Positions 1 through 8,888 of a DNA stretch of 64,000 nucleotides are shown one piece after another (within the stretch, counting starts at the first letter, position 1; every line of letters begins with the position of its first letter). The position numbers and the translations under genes are program-made. The stretch spans positions 19,145 through 83,144 of the forward strand of contig DATEOF010000065.1 in the NCBI GenBank assembly GCA_035274465.1. The letters run 5' to 3'. The notes below the pieces were generated by a model, which had not been told where the DNA came from, searched no databases, and saw only the letters and a program-made list of their open reading frames with translations. Origin of the DNA: JADGRF01 sp035274465 (lineage in GTDB: Bacteria > Myxococcota_A > Polyangia > Polyangiales > JAFGIB01).

Positions 1-662
1 CAGGCTTCCTGCAGGCCCACGAAATTGCGCGCGTGATGCGCGTGCCGGCCGACCAACGCGTAGTAGAGCGTCGCACCGAGCGCATACAGATCGGCGCGAC
101 CGTCGAGCGCTTGCAGCTGCAGGCTCTCGGGCGGACAACACGGCGGCGTGCCGACCAGCAGCTTGCTCGCGCCCATCGCGCTGAGCGCGCCGAAGTCGAT
201 CAGCTTGGCGGAGCCGGATGCCGTACAGCGCACGTTGCGCGGGCTGATGTCGCGGTGCACGAGCCGGCGCGAGTGCAACAGCGACAGCGCCGAGCACACG
301 TCGCGCGCGACCGCGCAGGCGGTGCGCCAGGGCAACGGCGCGAGCTGGTGCAAGTCGCCGCCGTCGAGGAGCTCCATGGTGTAGAAGGCGCCTTCGGGCG
401 AGAGGCCGAAGTCGTAGACCTCGACCACGCGCGGGTGCGCCAGCTGCGCGAGCGTGTGGAACTCCAGCTCGAACAACTCGACGTTGCGGCGCTGCTTGAC
501 GGGATCGAGGTTCGAGATCAACCGCTTGAGCGCGACGGTACGGTTGCGCACGCGATCGGTCGCCGCGTAGACGACGGCCATGCCGCCCTGGCCCAACGGG
601 CCATGCAGCTCGTAGCGGTCGGGTGCGACGGGGCCTTCAGCGCTCAACTGGAGCCAACACAT
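1..662 (-). CDS. Ser/Thr protein kinase, 3' part off the window
   Basis: The first 220 residues of a Hanks-type protein kinase read leftward and run off the window edge, so the C-terminal region is not visible. Seen: a glycine loop GQGGMAVVY (about residues 24-32), the ATP-binding lysine in VALK, the catalytic loop HRDISPRN, DFG, and a PPE in place of the usual APE after the activation segment. The kinase domain begins about 15 residues from the start, so there is no N-terminal sensor. In myxobacteria such kinases often continue into large ATPase or TPR regions, but that cannot be judged here. The ATG at 662 is the first possible start in this frame; I see no clear ribosome binding site. The next gene is divergent, its start being 93 bp away. 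Confidence 0.9.
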   Translation of the reverse strand, partial: MCWLQLSAEGPVAPDRYELHGPLGQGGMAVVYAATDRVRNRTVALKRLISNLDPVKQRRNVELFELEFHTLAQLAHPRVVEVYDFGLSPEGAFYTMELLDGGDLHQLAPLPWRTACAVARDVCSALSLLHSRRLVHRDISPRNVRCTASGSAKLIDFGALSAMGASKLLVGTPPCCPPESLQLQALDGRADLYALGATLYYALVGRHAHHARNFVGLQEA

Positions 663-754
663 GATGGTACGTAGAATTGGCGGCGGCGCAGAAGGTCGGC
701 GCTCACGCGACATGTAGTAGGCAGCGCGCAGGCGCCGTGGTAGGCCAGAGGTCC

Positions 755-1453
755 ATGACACGCATCGCACTGATCGGCGACTACGACCCCGCCTCCTCCA
801 GCCACGCCGCCACCAACTCGGCGCTACGTCATGCCGCCGACCGCTTGAAGGTCGAGGTCAGCTCGGGTTGGGTCGCGACGCCGTCGCTCGACGACAGCAT
901 GTTCGAGCACTTCGCCGCGATCTGGATCGCGCCCGGCAGCCCGTACAAGGACATGGAACGCGTGCTGTCGGCGATCCGCTTCGCGCGCGAGCACGCGGTG
1001 CCGTGCCTCGGCACCTGCGGCGGCTTCCAGCACATGGTGATCGAGTACGCGCGCAACGTGCTGGGCCTGGCCGGCGCGCAGCACGGCGAGTACGCCCCGG
1101 GTCAGGCGGATGCGTTCATCACGCCGCTGGCCTGTTCACTCGCCGGGCGCAGCATGAACCTGACGTTCAAGGCCGACTCGCGCGTGGCCGATGCGTACGG
1201 CAGCACGTCGGCCACCGAGCAATACTACTGCTCGTTCGGCGTGAACCCCGAGCGCGTAGCAGAGCTGAAGAGCGGCCCGCTGCAAGTCAGCGGATCGGAC
1301 GCCGAGGGTGAAGTGCGCGTGATCGAGCTACCCGATCATCCGTTCTTCCTCGGGACGCTGTTCTTGCCGCAGCTGCGCTCGCTGCCCGGACGACCGCACC
1401 CGCTGATCAGCGCGTTCGTGCGCGCTGCCGTCAAGCGCGGGAAAACGCTGTGA
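755..1453 (+). CDS. CTP synthase C-terminal-like class I amidotransferase, triad degraded
   Basis: A 232-residue protein resembling only the glutaminase (C-terminal) half of CTP synthase. The nucleophile elbow GTCGGFQH is present with Cys88, and the C-terminal PGRPHPL stretch also matches the family. The catalytic His-x-Glu of class I amidotransferases should lie in FHPEF; here it reads FLPQL (Leu204, Gln206), so the triad is incomplete and glutamine hydrolysis by the normal mechanism is doubtful. I chose the ATG at 755, preceded by AGAGG at 747-751; the frame is open further upstream but without homology. It resembles stand-alone proteins named CTP synthase C-terminal region-related. Function unknown. 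Its 3' end overlaps the convergent neighbour by 23 bp. Confidence 0.8.
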   Translation: MTRIALIGDYDPASSSHAATNSALRHAADRLKVEVSSGWVATPSLDDSMFEHFAAIWIAPGSPYKDMERVLSAIRFAREHAVPCLGTCGGFQHMVIEYARNVLGLAGAQHGEYAPGQADAFITPLACSLAGRSMNLTFKADSRVADAYGSTSATEQYYCSFGVNPERVAELKSGPLQVSGSDAEGEVRVIELPDHPFFLGTLFLPQLRSLPGRPHPLISAFVRAAVKRGKTL

Positions 1454-2951
1454 GCGCAGCGTCGACGTCGCGCGTCGTATCCAGCCTCACGCCTTCCCCA
1501 TCGCGCAGCGGCTCGTAGCGCTGTTTGAACGCCTCGAATACTTCGCTGCGGCCGTCGCTCACCGAAGGGCCCTTCGCACGTTCCGCGAGCCTCGCTGTGA
1601 TGACGTCTTCCGGCGCCCAGCACTCGATGAAACGAAAAGCCACGCCGCGTCGCTCGGCCAGCGCGCGCAGGGCATCGCGCTGCTTGCGCTCACTGAACGA
1701 TGCGTCGAGCACCACCGATCTGCCCGAGGCGAGCACGACCTCGCCCAACCGCAGCAGCTCGGCGTAGACCTGCTCGCTCTTCTCCGGCGCGTACTCGCCG
1801 CGGAAGGCTCCGTCGCGCAGCGGCTGCGTCGGCTGCACACCCGCCAGCTGCTTGCGCAAGCGGTCGCTGCTGATCACCGGCGCCGAGAGCAGCCTTCCGA
1901 GCCTGTCTGCTGCCGTGCTCTTGCCTGCAGCGATGTAGCCCCCCACTGCGAGAAGGCGCGGCGGCGCGAGCGGCTCGCGCGTGCAGGCTTCCGAGAGCAA
2001 GTAGTACTTGCGCGCCTGTGCGTGGGCGCGGCTGCGCGCATCCTCGCTGTCGGCGCTCTGCTCCATGATCGAGCTGACCTTGCCGCGCACGTAGGCGCGG
2101 TAGCTCTGGTAGAAGTCGAGCAGCGCGTAGAGGTCGTAGTCGCCGCTCTCGCGCGCGTAGTACGCGACCAGGGCCTCACTCAGATCACTGCGCTCGTGCC
2201 AGCTCAAGTCCATGGCCAGGAAGGCGATGTCGGCGCAGACGTCGGCGTAGCGGAAGCGCTCGTTGAACTCGATGCAATCGATGATCTCGACCTCGCCGTG
2301 CGCGTGCAGGTAGCAATGCTCGAGGCGCAGATCGCCGTGGCCGTCGCGGATGCGCCCGCGCGCGATCCGCTCGGCGAACACTCGCTCGCGCTCGCGCAAG
2401 AAGCGCAGCTGCCACTGCTCGAGCGCCGAGAGCTCGGCAAGGGCGAGGGCGAGCGGTGCGCTGTCGCGGGTTTGCTCGAAGTTCTCGCGCACGTTGCCTT
2501 CGATCACCGACCGCGTTCCGAAGCGCTCGGTCTCGGTGTCGCAGCGGGCCTCGGCGTGGAAGCGCGCGATGCGCACGGCGATGCGCTCGAGCTCATCGTG
2601 GCCGAGGCGGCCGGCTCGCAAGCGCACGTCCGCTGCGTCGTCGTCGGACAGCCGCCGCATCTCGACCGCGTAGTCGACGACCTCACCCTCGCCGCGCACC
2701 CGGTGCACGCCCTGCGCGTCGCGCGTCACCGGTACCACGCCCAGATACACGCCAGGCGCCAGGCGCCGGTTCAAAGTAACCTCGGCGTGGCAGTAATGCT
2801 CCCGACGTTCGAGCGAGGTGAAGTCGAGGAAGCCGAGCTGGACCGGTTTCTTCAGCTTGTAGACGAGGTCTTCCGCGAGGAACACGCGGGAGATGTGGGT
2901 CTCGCGCAGCGCGAAGCCCTGGGCTTGGAGATCCTGTTCGATCGTGGCCAT
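1431..2951 (-). CDS. Bifunctional aminoglycoside phosphotransferase-like / P-loop ATPase
   Basis: A 506-residue two-domain protein. The N-terminal part (about 1-320) has the phosphotransferase fold signature HGDLRLEH followed by an acidic segment (IIDCIEFN), as in aminoglycoside/choline kinase relatives. The C-terminal part (about 330-506) is a P-loop kinase domain with Walker A GGYIAAGKST and looks like a small-molecule kinase of the Zeta/gluconate kinase type. This fused architecture is widespread in proteobacteria and is usually annotated as a bifunctional APH/ATP-binding protein; the substrate is unknown and antibiotic resistance should not be assumed. It lies 31 bp downstream of the HAD phosphatase gene on the same strand, so the two probably form one transcript. 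Confidence 0.85.
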   Translation of the reverse strand: MATIEQDLQAQGFALRETHISRVFLAEDLVYKLKKPVQLGFLDFTSLERREHYCHAEVTLNRRLAPGVYLGVVPVTRDAQGVHRVRGEGEVVDYAVEMRRLSDDDAADVRLRAGRLGHDELERIAVRIARFHAEARCDTETERFGTRSVIEGNVRENFEQTRDSAPLALALAELSALEQWQLRFLRERERVFAERIARGRIRDGHGDLRLEHCYLHAHGEVEIIDCIEFNERFRYADVCADIAFLAMDLSWHERSDLSEALVAYYARESGDYDLYALLDFYQSYRAYVRGKVSSIMEQSADSEDARSRAHAQARKYYLLSEACTREPLAPPRLLAVGGYIAAGKSTAADRLGRLLSAPVISSDRLRKQLAGVQPTQPLRDGAFRGEYAPEKSEQVYAELLRLGEVVLASGRSVVLDASFSERKQRDALRALAERRGVAFRFIECWAPEDVITARLAERAKGPSVSDGRSEVFEAFKQRYEPLRDGEGVRLDTTRDVDAALTAFSRA

Positions 2952-2982
2952 GTGTTCACTTCATGCAACTCTCGGACCTCGC

Positions 2983-3693
2983 TCACCACGCCGCTATCAG
3001 CTGCGGGAGCTCGCTCAGCTGCTGGATGGTCGCGTCGGGGCGCACGTCACCCAGCGCGGGCGAGCCGGCGTGCGGGCGAAAGACCGTGCGCATGCCGATC
3101 TGTTGCGCACCCCGGATGTCGTCGATCGGGCGATCGCCCACCATGACTGCGCGCTGTGCGGACACGCCCAGCCGGCCCAGCACGTGCTGGAACGCTTCGG
3201 CGTGGGGTTTGCTGTGCGACATGTTGGAGGTGTACGCGCGTACGTCGATCAGCGGCGCGAGCGAGTCGCGCTCGAGGAAGTGCTCGTGGAAGCTCTCGGG
3301 CCAGTGCGTGTTGGACAGCAAGCCGATCTTGATGCCCGCGGCGCGCAGCGCCTGGAGCGCCGGGACCGCATCGGCGTGGTGGCGGATATGCGGAGTCCAG
3401 GCGTCCAGGTGGCGTTGTGCCGCCTCGCTGATCACGGCGGTGGTGACATCCAGTCCGAGCGCCTTCGATTCGCTGGCCAGGATGTCGGCGAGCGTGCCGG
3501 TGCGCCCGGTCTCGACCACGCTCTTCCAGTAGCGCAGCTCCGCCGCCAGTAGCTTGTCGCGCAGCTCATCGCGATCGCGCCCGGTGGCGCGCGCGAGGTG
3601 GTCCGCCGCCAAGTGCCACATGTCGATCAGCTCGATGTCGGCGTAGATCGACAGCGTGCCTCCCCAGTCGAACACCACGGCCTCGATACACAT
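2983..3693 (-). CDS. HAD-superfamily hydrolase
   Basis: A 236-residue haloacid-dehalogenase-fold phosphatase. Motif I is FDWGGTL (Asp9 nucleophile; the usual second Asp at +2 is Gly11), motif II is the Ser of LLSNTHW, the motif III lysine is in HSKPH, and motif IV is GDRPIDDIRGA. The FDWGGTL form occurs in a recognisable HAD subgroup, so loss of the second Asp is probably a subfamily trait, but it removes the usual general acid/base. The ATG at 3693 places motif I at residue 8 and has AAAGGA about 13 nt upstream; a longer reading to 3831 adds only non-homologous residues. Likely first gene of a two-gene unit with the phosphotransferase/ATPase. Substrate unknown. Confidence 0.87.
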   Translation of the reverse strand: MCIEAVVFDWGGTLSIYADIELIDMWHLAADHLARATGRDRDELRDKLLAAELRYWKSVVETGRTGTLADILASESKALGLDVTTAVISEAAQRHLDAWTPHIRHHADAVPALQALRAAGIKIGLLSNTHWPESFHEHFLERDSLAPLIDVRAYTSNMSHSKPHAEAFQHVLGRLGVSAQRAVMVGDRPIDDIRGAQQIGMRTVFRPHAGSPALGDVRPDATIQQLSELPQLIAAW

Positions 3694-3899
3694 GCGAATC
3701 CGGTTCCTTTCCCGCGGCGGGAGCCTGCCATGCAGGCGCGGCGAGCGCTGCAGTTTCATGTCTGCCACGTAACTTATGCGCAGGCCCAAACCTATCGGGG
3801 CTCGCTCGGCCACGACCACGTTTGGAAACAACCGGGAAAGCCTCCGGTTACACGCGCTCCTCTAGGCTGGCGGAACACGACCTCGCCTGGAGCGTGCAG

Positions 3900-6653
3900 A
3901 TGGCCGAAGACCTGAATGTATCCGGCGCATTGAACGGCGGCGGCCGCAGCGCACGCGTGAAGGCACACCTGGACGGCCAGCTGCGCGAGTTGTCTGGCCT
4001 GTTCGCCGATCCGGATACCGCAGGGCGTAAGTTGGCTCGCCGTTACTCGCAGCTCATGGACGAGCTGCTCCGCACGCTGTTTCAGAGCGCCCACCGCGAC
4101 GGGCCGACGCCTGCGGTGTTGTTCGCCGCCGTCGGCGGCTACGGTCGCGAGCTGCTCGGCTGGAAGAGCGACATCGACGTGCGCTTCCTGACCCGAAGTG
4201 AACCGGAGCGGCTACAAGAGCTCGCCGAAGGCATGCTCTACCCACTCTGGGATGCCGGGATCAGCATCGGGCACCAGGTGATCACGCCCGCACAAGCGTC
4301 GAATGACGCGCTGACCGATCTACCGACCGCCACCGCGTTGCTCGACTTCCGGCCCATCTGCGGCGATCTCACGCTCGAGCCGCTGCTCAAGCAACGCGCC
4401 TTCGCGGGTGTGTTCTCGACCGGTCGGCTCGCCGAGTTCATCGGCCGGTTGCGTGCCGAGGCCGCCGGCCGCCATCAGCGGCTGCACGACTCGGTGTACC
4501 TGCTCGAGCCCGACGTGAAGAACGGCGCGGGCGGACTGCGCGATCTGGACCTGGCGCAGTGGGCGGCCGTCGCACGCTGGCAGACCGCGGACCCACACGA
4601 GCTGCAGCGGCTCGGCGTGCTGGTCGCACGCGAGGCCGAGGAGATCGGCCGCGCCTGCGAGTTCCTGTGGAGCGTCCGCAACCGCCTGCACCGCGCCGCG
4701 GGCCGCCGCAGCGATCGCCTGACGTTCGGCCAGCAGGAGACGATCGCGCGCGACCTGGGCTACCGCGCGAAGGTGGGCGCTGCGCCGGGCACGAGCGACG
4801 AGCAGAACGCCGGCGCGATGGCCGAAGCGTTCATGCAGGACTACTACCGGCACGCGCGCGTGATCACACGCGCCAGCGAGCAGCTCCTGGATCGCGCCAC
4901 GCCGCGCATGACCAACAGCCCGCTGCCGCTGACAGACCTCGGCCGCGGGCTTCGCATGTACGGCGACTCGATTACACTGAGCGACAGTGCCGCGCTACGC
5001 AACGACCCTGCACTGGCCATGCGTTTGTTCGCGACCGCGCTCGGCCGCAAGTGCCCGGTGCTGTCCGAGGCCCGCGATGCGGTAGCCCGCGAGAGCGCGG
5101 ACCCCAGCTTCGGCGCCGCGCTGCGTCAGAGCCGCGAAGCAGCACAGCTGTTCGTGCGCATGCTCGTGACCAGCAAGCACTCACCGTTCCGCACCGAGTC
5201 GGTGCTGACCGAGCTGCACGACGTGGGTTTGCTGGTGGCCATGATCCCGGAGTTTTCGCCGGTCGTCGGCCGCGCGCACCACGATGTCTACCACGTGTTC
5301 ACGGTGGACGTTCACTCGGTGGCTGCGGTCGACCACCTTCGCGCGCTCCTGCGCGGCGATCTGTCCGACAAGCAACCGCTGGCCAGCCGACTGATCCATG
5401 AGCTCCCGCGCCGCGAGGTATTGTTCCTCGCCGCGCTGCTGCACGACATCGGCAAGGCCGTCCGCGGCAAGGATCACGCGCGCCGTGGCGCCGAGATGGC
5501 GCGCGGCATCCTGGTGCGGCTGGGCTTGTCCGCGATCGACGTCGAAGAGGTCTCGCGGCTGGTCCGCGAGCACTTGACCATGTACCTGGTCGCGATGCGC
5601 CGCGATCTCGAGGACCCGCGTACGGTGAGCGAATTCGCGAGCCGCGTACAAGGTCGCGGCGGGCTGACCGCGCTGTACCTGCTGACGGTCGCCGACCTGT
5701 GCACGACCAGCCCGACCTCGATGACTCGCTGGAAGAGCAGCATGCTCGAGTCGTTGTTCCGCGCGACCGACCGCCTGCTGGGTGGCGATCCTCCGTTCGA
5801 CCATGAACAGCTCCAACGCCTCCGCGAAGACGCCGCGCGCCACTGGGACCCGGGGCTGCCCGAGCGCTTCCTGCACGAGTTCTGCGACAGCATGCCCGAG
5901 CGGTATCTGCTGACGAACACGTCGGCCGAGATCGCGGCGCACGCCAAGGTCGCCCTGGAGGGGCGCGGCGAAGCGGTGACGGCGGCGATCGTGCCGTCGC
6001 GGCATCCCGATGTGGCCGAGCTGTGCGTGGTCACCGAGGGCAAGCCGGCGGAGGAAGCCGGGTTGTGCGTCGTGGCTGGCGATCGGCCGGGGCTGTTGGC
6101 CGCGATCACGGCGGCGCTCGCGGCCAATCGACTGGACATCTACGCGGCGCAGATCCACTCGCGCAAGCTCGCGGGCGGCGCGCTCCAGGCCGTGGATCTG
6201 TTCTGGGTGCGCGATCGGATCGAAGGCGCGTCGGGCGTGGATGCCGTCCTGCCGAAGCTGCGGAGAGACCTGCGCAACGTGATCACGGGCGGAGTGAACC
6301 CACGCGAGCTCTTGTCGACGCGCAAGCCTCCGAGGTGGAGCGTCCGGCCCTCGCCCAAGGTGTCGACCGAGGTGCTGATCGACAACGCGGAAGCGCCGGC
6401 GCACACCGTGATCGAAGTGTTCGCGAAGGATCAAGCCGGCGTGCTGTTCGCGATCGCCCAGGCGATGCACGACCTGGGATTGACGATCGCAGTCGCGAAG
6501 GTCAGCACCGAGGGCGAGCGCGCGGCGGACGTGTTCTACGTGACCGAGGCGGACGGCCGGAAGCTGGAGTCGGAGGAACGGATCGAGGAAGTACGCCGGG
6601 CCTTGTTGTCAGCGCTGGAGCCGGTGACGGCGTTGCACGAGGGGCAGGCGTGA
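3900..6653 (+). CDS. glnD: [Protein-PII] uridylyltransferase/uridylyl-removing enzyme GlnD
   Basis: A 917-residue nitrogen-status sensor that adds UMP to, or removes it from, PII proteins according to glutamine level. All parts of the family are visible: a nucleotidyltransferase domain with GG (79-80) and the metal-binding DID (91-93), a uridylyltransferase helical region, a metal-dependent HD domain (HDIGK at 515) for deuridylylation, and two C-terminal ACT domains (about 720-790 and 834-905) that sense glutamine. Length matches the family. The ATG at 3900 follows CTGGAGCGTGCAG, giving a GGAG ribosome binding site; an in-frame TTG at 3822 would add 26 unrelated residues. No PII, ammonium transporter or glutamine synthetase gene is adjacent. 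Confidence 0.96.
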   Translation: MAEDLNVSGALNGGGRSARVKAHLDGQLRELSGLFADPDTAGRKLARRYSQLMDELLRTLFQSAHRDGPTPAVLFAAVGGYGRELLGWKSDIDVRFLTRSEPERLQELAEGMLYPLWDAGISIGHQVITPAQASNDALTDLPTATALLDFRPICGDLTLEPLLKQRAFAGVFSTGRLAEFIGRLRAEAAGRHQRLHDSVYLLEPDVKNGAGGLRDLDLAQWAAVARWQTADPHELQRLGVLVAREAEEIGRACEFLWSVRNRLHRAAGRRSDRLTFGQQETIARDLGYRAKVGAAPGTSDEQNAGAMAEAFMQDYYRHARVITRASEQLLDRATPRMTNSPLPLTDLGRGLRMYGDSITLSDSAALRNDPALAMRLFATALGRKCPVLSEARDAVARESADPSFGAALRQSREAAQLFVRMLVTSKHSPFRTESVLTELHDVGLLVAMIPEFSPVVGRAHHDVYHVFTVDVHSVAAVDHLRALLRGDLSDKQPLASRLIHELPRREVLFLAALLHDIGKAVRGKDHARRGAEMARGILVRLGLSAIDVEEVSRLVREHLTMYLVAMRRDLEDPRTVSEFASRVQGRGGLTALYLLTVADLCTTSPTSMTRWKSSMLESLFRATDRLLGGDPPFDHEQLQRLREDAARHWDPGLPERFLHEFCDSMPERYLLTNTSAEIAAHAKVALEGRGEAVTAAIVPSRHPDVAELCVVTEGKPAEEAGLCVVAGDRPGLLAAITAALAANRLDIYAAQIHSRKLAGGALQAVDLFWVRDRIEGASGVDAVLPKLRRDLRNVITGGVNPRELLSTRKPPRWSVRPSPKVSTEVLIDNAEAPAHTVIEVFAKDQAGVLFAIAQAMHDLGLTIAVAKVSTEGERAADVFYVTEADGRKLESEERIEEVRRALLSALEPVTALHEGQA

Positions 6654-6715
6654 TTGAAGGCTCGGAGCGTTGACGTGGACGTGGACGACCAGGATCACGA
6701 TCACGTGTCTCTCTG

Positions 6716-8674
6716 CTAACGTGCGATTCTGCTCGCGGTGCGCGACGCCAGGCTCATGCAGCTGATCATCGGGTTGACGCCGGGCGCAGTCGGGAAGGCG
6801 CTGGTGTCGCCGATCCAGACTCCGTGCGTGTCGTGCAGCTCGCCGTCCGGGTTCGCGCAGCTGGTGTTGGGGTCGCGGCCCATGCGCGCCGAGCCCATTT
6901 GATGCGCGCTGAACAGGCTCTGCGCGTTCGGCACCTTCGGTGCGACCTGCAGTTCACGCAGCCAGACCTCGAGGTCCTTGCCGCGTTGCCATTCCAGCGC
7001 TTCGATCCTGCCCGCCGCGCGGATCTCGTCTGCACCGGCGGCTTCGTGGATGCGCGCGAGCTCGTACGAGCCGCGCAGCAGGTGTGCTTGATCGAGCGCG
7101 TCGTCCACCGGGTAGGTGAACATGCCGTTGCCGTCCGGACCGAGCGTGACTCTGCCGTGGCCGCGGTCGCGGATGATCGCGATCAGCGTCGCCAACCGGT
7201 TGCTCTCGGACATGCGCTGCTTGTGCTCGCGGCCGGAGCGCCAGGGTTGCGCCGCCGCCAGCGTGGCGAGGCTGTGGTGCGTGCCTTCGATCAAAAAGCC
7301 GTAGTCGGACTCGAGCCGCGCGAACTGGTCGCAGACGGCTGCTTGCGGCGGCCCCCACCAGGCGGCCTGGTCTTCGGCGTAGCGCGCCGTGACGCCGATG
7401 CACGGGTGAAGTCGCAAGTACTGGCCGGCCGCAGGTCCGCCGATGCCCGAGCGCAGCAAGAGCGCAGGCGTCTCGAGCGCGCCGCAGGCCGCGACCACCG
7501 TCGGCGCACGCACGGTCAGCTTCGCCCGCCGGCCGTCCGCACGCAGGACCACGGCCTCCACGCCGGTCGCGCGGCCCGCACTGTGGGTGATGCGCTCGGC
7601 CCGCGTTCGCACGAGGATGCGCGCACCGAGCGCGTACGCGTCCTGCAGGTACGTGTTCAGCGTGCTCTGCCGGCTGCCCGTGAGATCGCCGTAGCCGTGA
7701 TAGCCCGCAGTATCGGCGTCGTACTTCCTCGGATCGACGTTGCGGAAGGTGCGAACGAAGTTGTAGCCCAGCCTGCGCGCGCCGGCCTCGAAGCGCAGGT
7801 GCGGTCCATTCAGATCGCTGCACGCATCGTTGACCTGCAACCTTTGCCACACACCGTCGATGTGCGCCGTGAACTCGGGACTGCTCAAGCCGTCCAGGCC
7901 GTGCTCGCGTTCCCATTCTGCGCGCACCCACTCCGGCGGACGCAGGCAGTTCTCCCAGTTGACCAGCGTGCCGCCACCGAGCGCACTGCCCGCGATCACC
8001 CGCACCGTGTCATCGACCGTCGGGTTGTAGCCGCCCCGCCAATAGAGGTTGCGGTGGCTCCACAGCTCCAGGTGATTGAAGTCGGACTCGTTGTAGTAAC
8101 CGCCGGCCTCGAGCACCACCACGTTCTTGCCGCGCCGTGCCAGCTCGCCCGCGATCACACCGCCGCCCGCGCCCGAGCCCACCACGCACACATCGGCATC
8201 AAGCAGCACTTCGTCGTCTTCGATCGAGAGCGGTCGGATCGGCTTGTCGGTCGGGCTCGCAGCCCTCAGCGGCCCCGGATAACTGATGGCAGGCCAGTTG
8301 GCGTTCCGGCCCTGCAGGTCCGGCATGCAGTAACACAGCGCCAGGATCATGCGCATCAGCCCGCCGACGCCGATGCGCGTCTGCGGCGAGCCGTTGTACA
8401 CGGCCATCAACATCTTCTCGCGCGCGTCTTGCTGCGCGCCCGTAAAGCCCATGGCCGACAGCGCATCCAATAGCTGCAGCGTGCCGGCGCGCTGGACCGG
8501 CGGGACGTGGTTCTCCAGCACGTCGAGCAGCGCCAGGTGCACGCCCTGGTCGCTCGCCGCGCGGCGCCACAGGCCATGCGGGTCGGACTCGACGTTCAAC
8601 GCCGGAAACAACGTGTCGCACAACGAGCGCAAGCAATCACGCCGGGTTTCGTTCCATGGCGAGCTGTTCGACAT
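6716..8674 (-). CDS. GMC-family FAD-dependent oxidoreductase
   Basis: A 652-residue flavoprotein of the glucose-methanol-choline family. The FAD dinucleotide-binding motif GSGAGGGVIAGELA begins near residue 167 and is followed by VVVLEAG; the C-terminus has the AHQMGSARMG and NPMISCMSLA segments typical of GMC enzymes, with the active-site His in AHQMGS. The first 140 residues form a helical domain with several cysteines like that of long-chain alcohol oxidases and some sterol oxidoreductases. Likely oxidises a hydrophobic alcohol; the substrate cannot be told. It is divergent from the downstream aminotransferase across 214 bp, and convergent with glnD across 62 bp that contain only a short GACGTG-rich stretch. 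No clear ribosome binding site precedes the ATG. Confidence 0.87.
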   Translation of the reverse strand: MSNSSPWNETRRDCLRSLCDTLFPALNVESDPHGLWRRAASDQGVHLALLDVLENHVPPVQRAGTLQLLDALSAMGFTGAQQDAREKMLMAVYNGSPQTRIGVGGLMRMILALCYCMPDLQGRNANWPAISYPGPLRAASPTDKPIRPLSIEDDEVLLDADVCVVGSGAGGGVIAGELARRGKNVVVLEAGGYYNESDFNHLELWSHRNLYWRGGYNPTVDDTVRVIAGSALGGGTLVNWENCLRPPEWVRAEWEREHGLDGLSSPEFTAHIDGVWQRLQVNDACSDLNGPHLRFEAGARRLGYNFVRTFRNVDPRKYDADTAGYHGYGDLTGSRQSTLNTYLQDAYALGARILVRTRAERITHSAGRATGVEAVVLRADGRRAKLTVRAPTVVAACGALETPALLLRSGIGGPAAGQYLRLHPCIGVTARYAEDQAAWWGPPQAAVCDQFARLESDYGFLIEGTHHSLATLAAAQPWRSGREHKQRMSESNRLATLIAIIRDRGHGRVTLGPDGNGMFTYPVDDALDQAHLLRGSYELARIHEAAGADEIRAAGRIEALEWQRGKDLEVWLRELQVAPKVPNAQSLFSAHQMGSARMGRDPNTSCANPDGELHDTHGVWIGDTSAFPTAPGVNPMISCMSLASRTASRIAR

Positions 8675-8888
8675 CGTGATCGAGTGATACGGGCACGCCG
8701 GGTGTGTCGTGTCGGCGTGAAACGCGCAATGATTCTGTGCTTAGCGTAGCAGCCGTAGCGAGCGAACCTAGCCTTCTTGGACGCGCAGGTTCGGGTTGTG
8801 CCCGAAACTCCTTACACCCCAGCACCTGCAGCTGTGCGCGGCGCTCAGGTCGGTTGCCAAGCCACTCGGCCCGGAGTAGTGCTCACTC

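Noticed and set aside
1228..1236. Possible selenocysteine at the QYYC position of the amidotransferase-like protein
   Set aside because: The codon is TGC, not TGA, and no in-frame UGA exists in the gene.
1431..2951. Antibiotic resistance gene
   Set aside because: The phosphotransferase fold is shared with many small-molecule kinases, and the fusion to a P-loop kinase is a common housekeeping architecture without known resistance.
3822..3899. A longer glnD beginning at the TTG 3822
   Set aside because: The 26 added residues lack homology and no ribosome binding site precedes it; the ATG at 3900 has GGAG.
6660..6715. GACGTGGACGTGGACG-like stretch after glnD, with a relative (CCACGTCCACGTCCACG) near 31550
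   Set aside because: Low-complexity similarity of short length in two intergenic spots; no structure or conserved position supports a repeat family.
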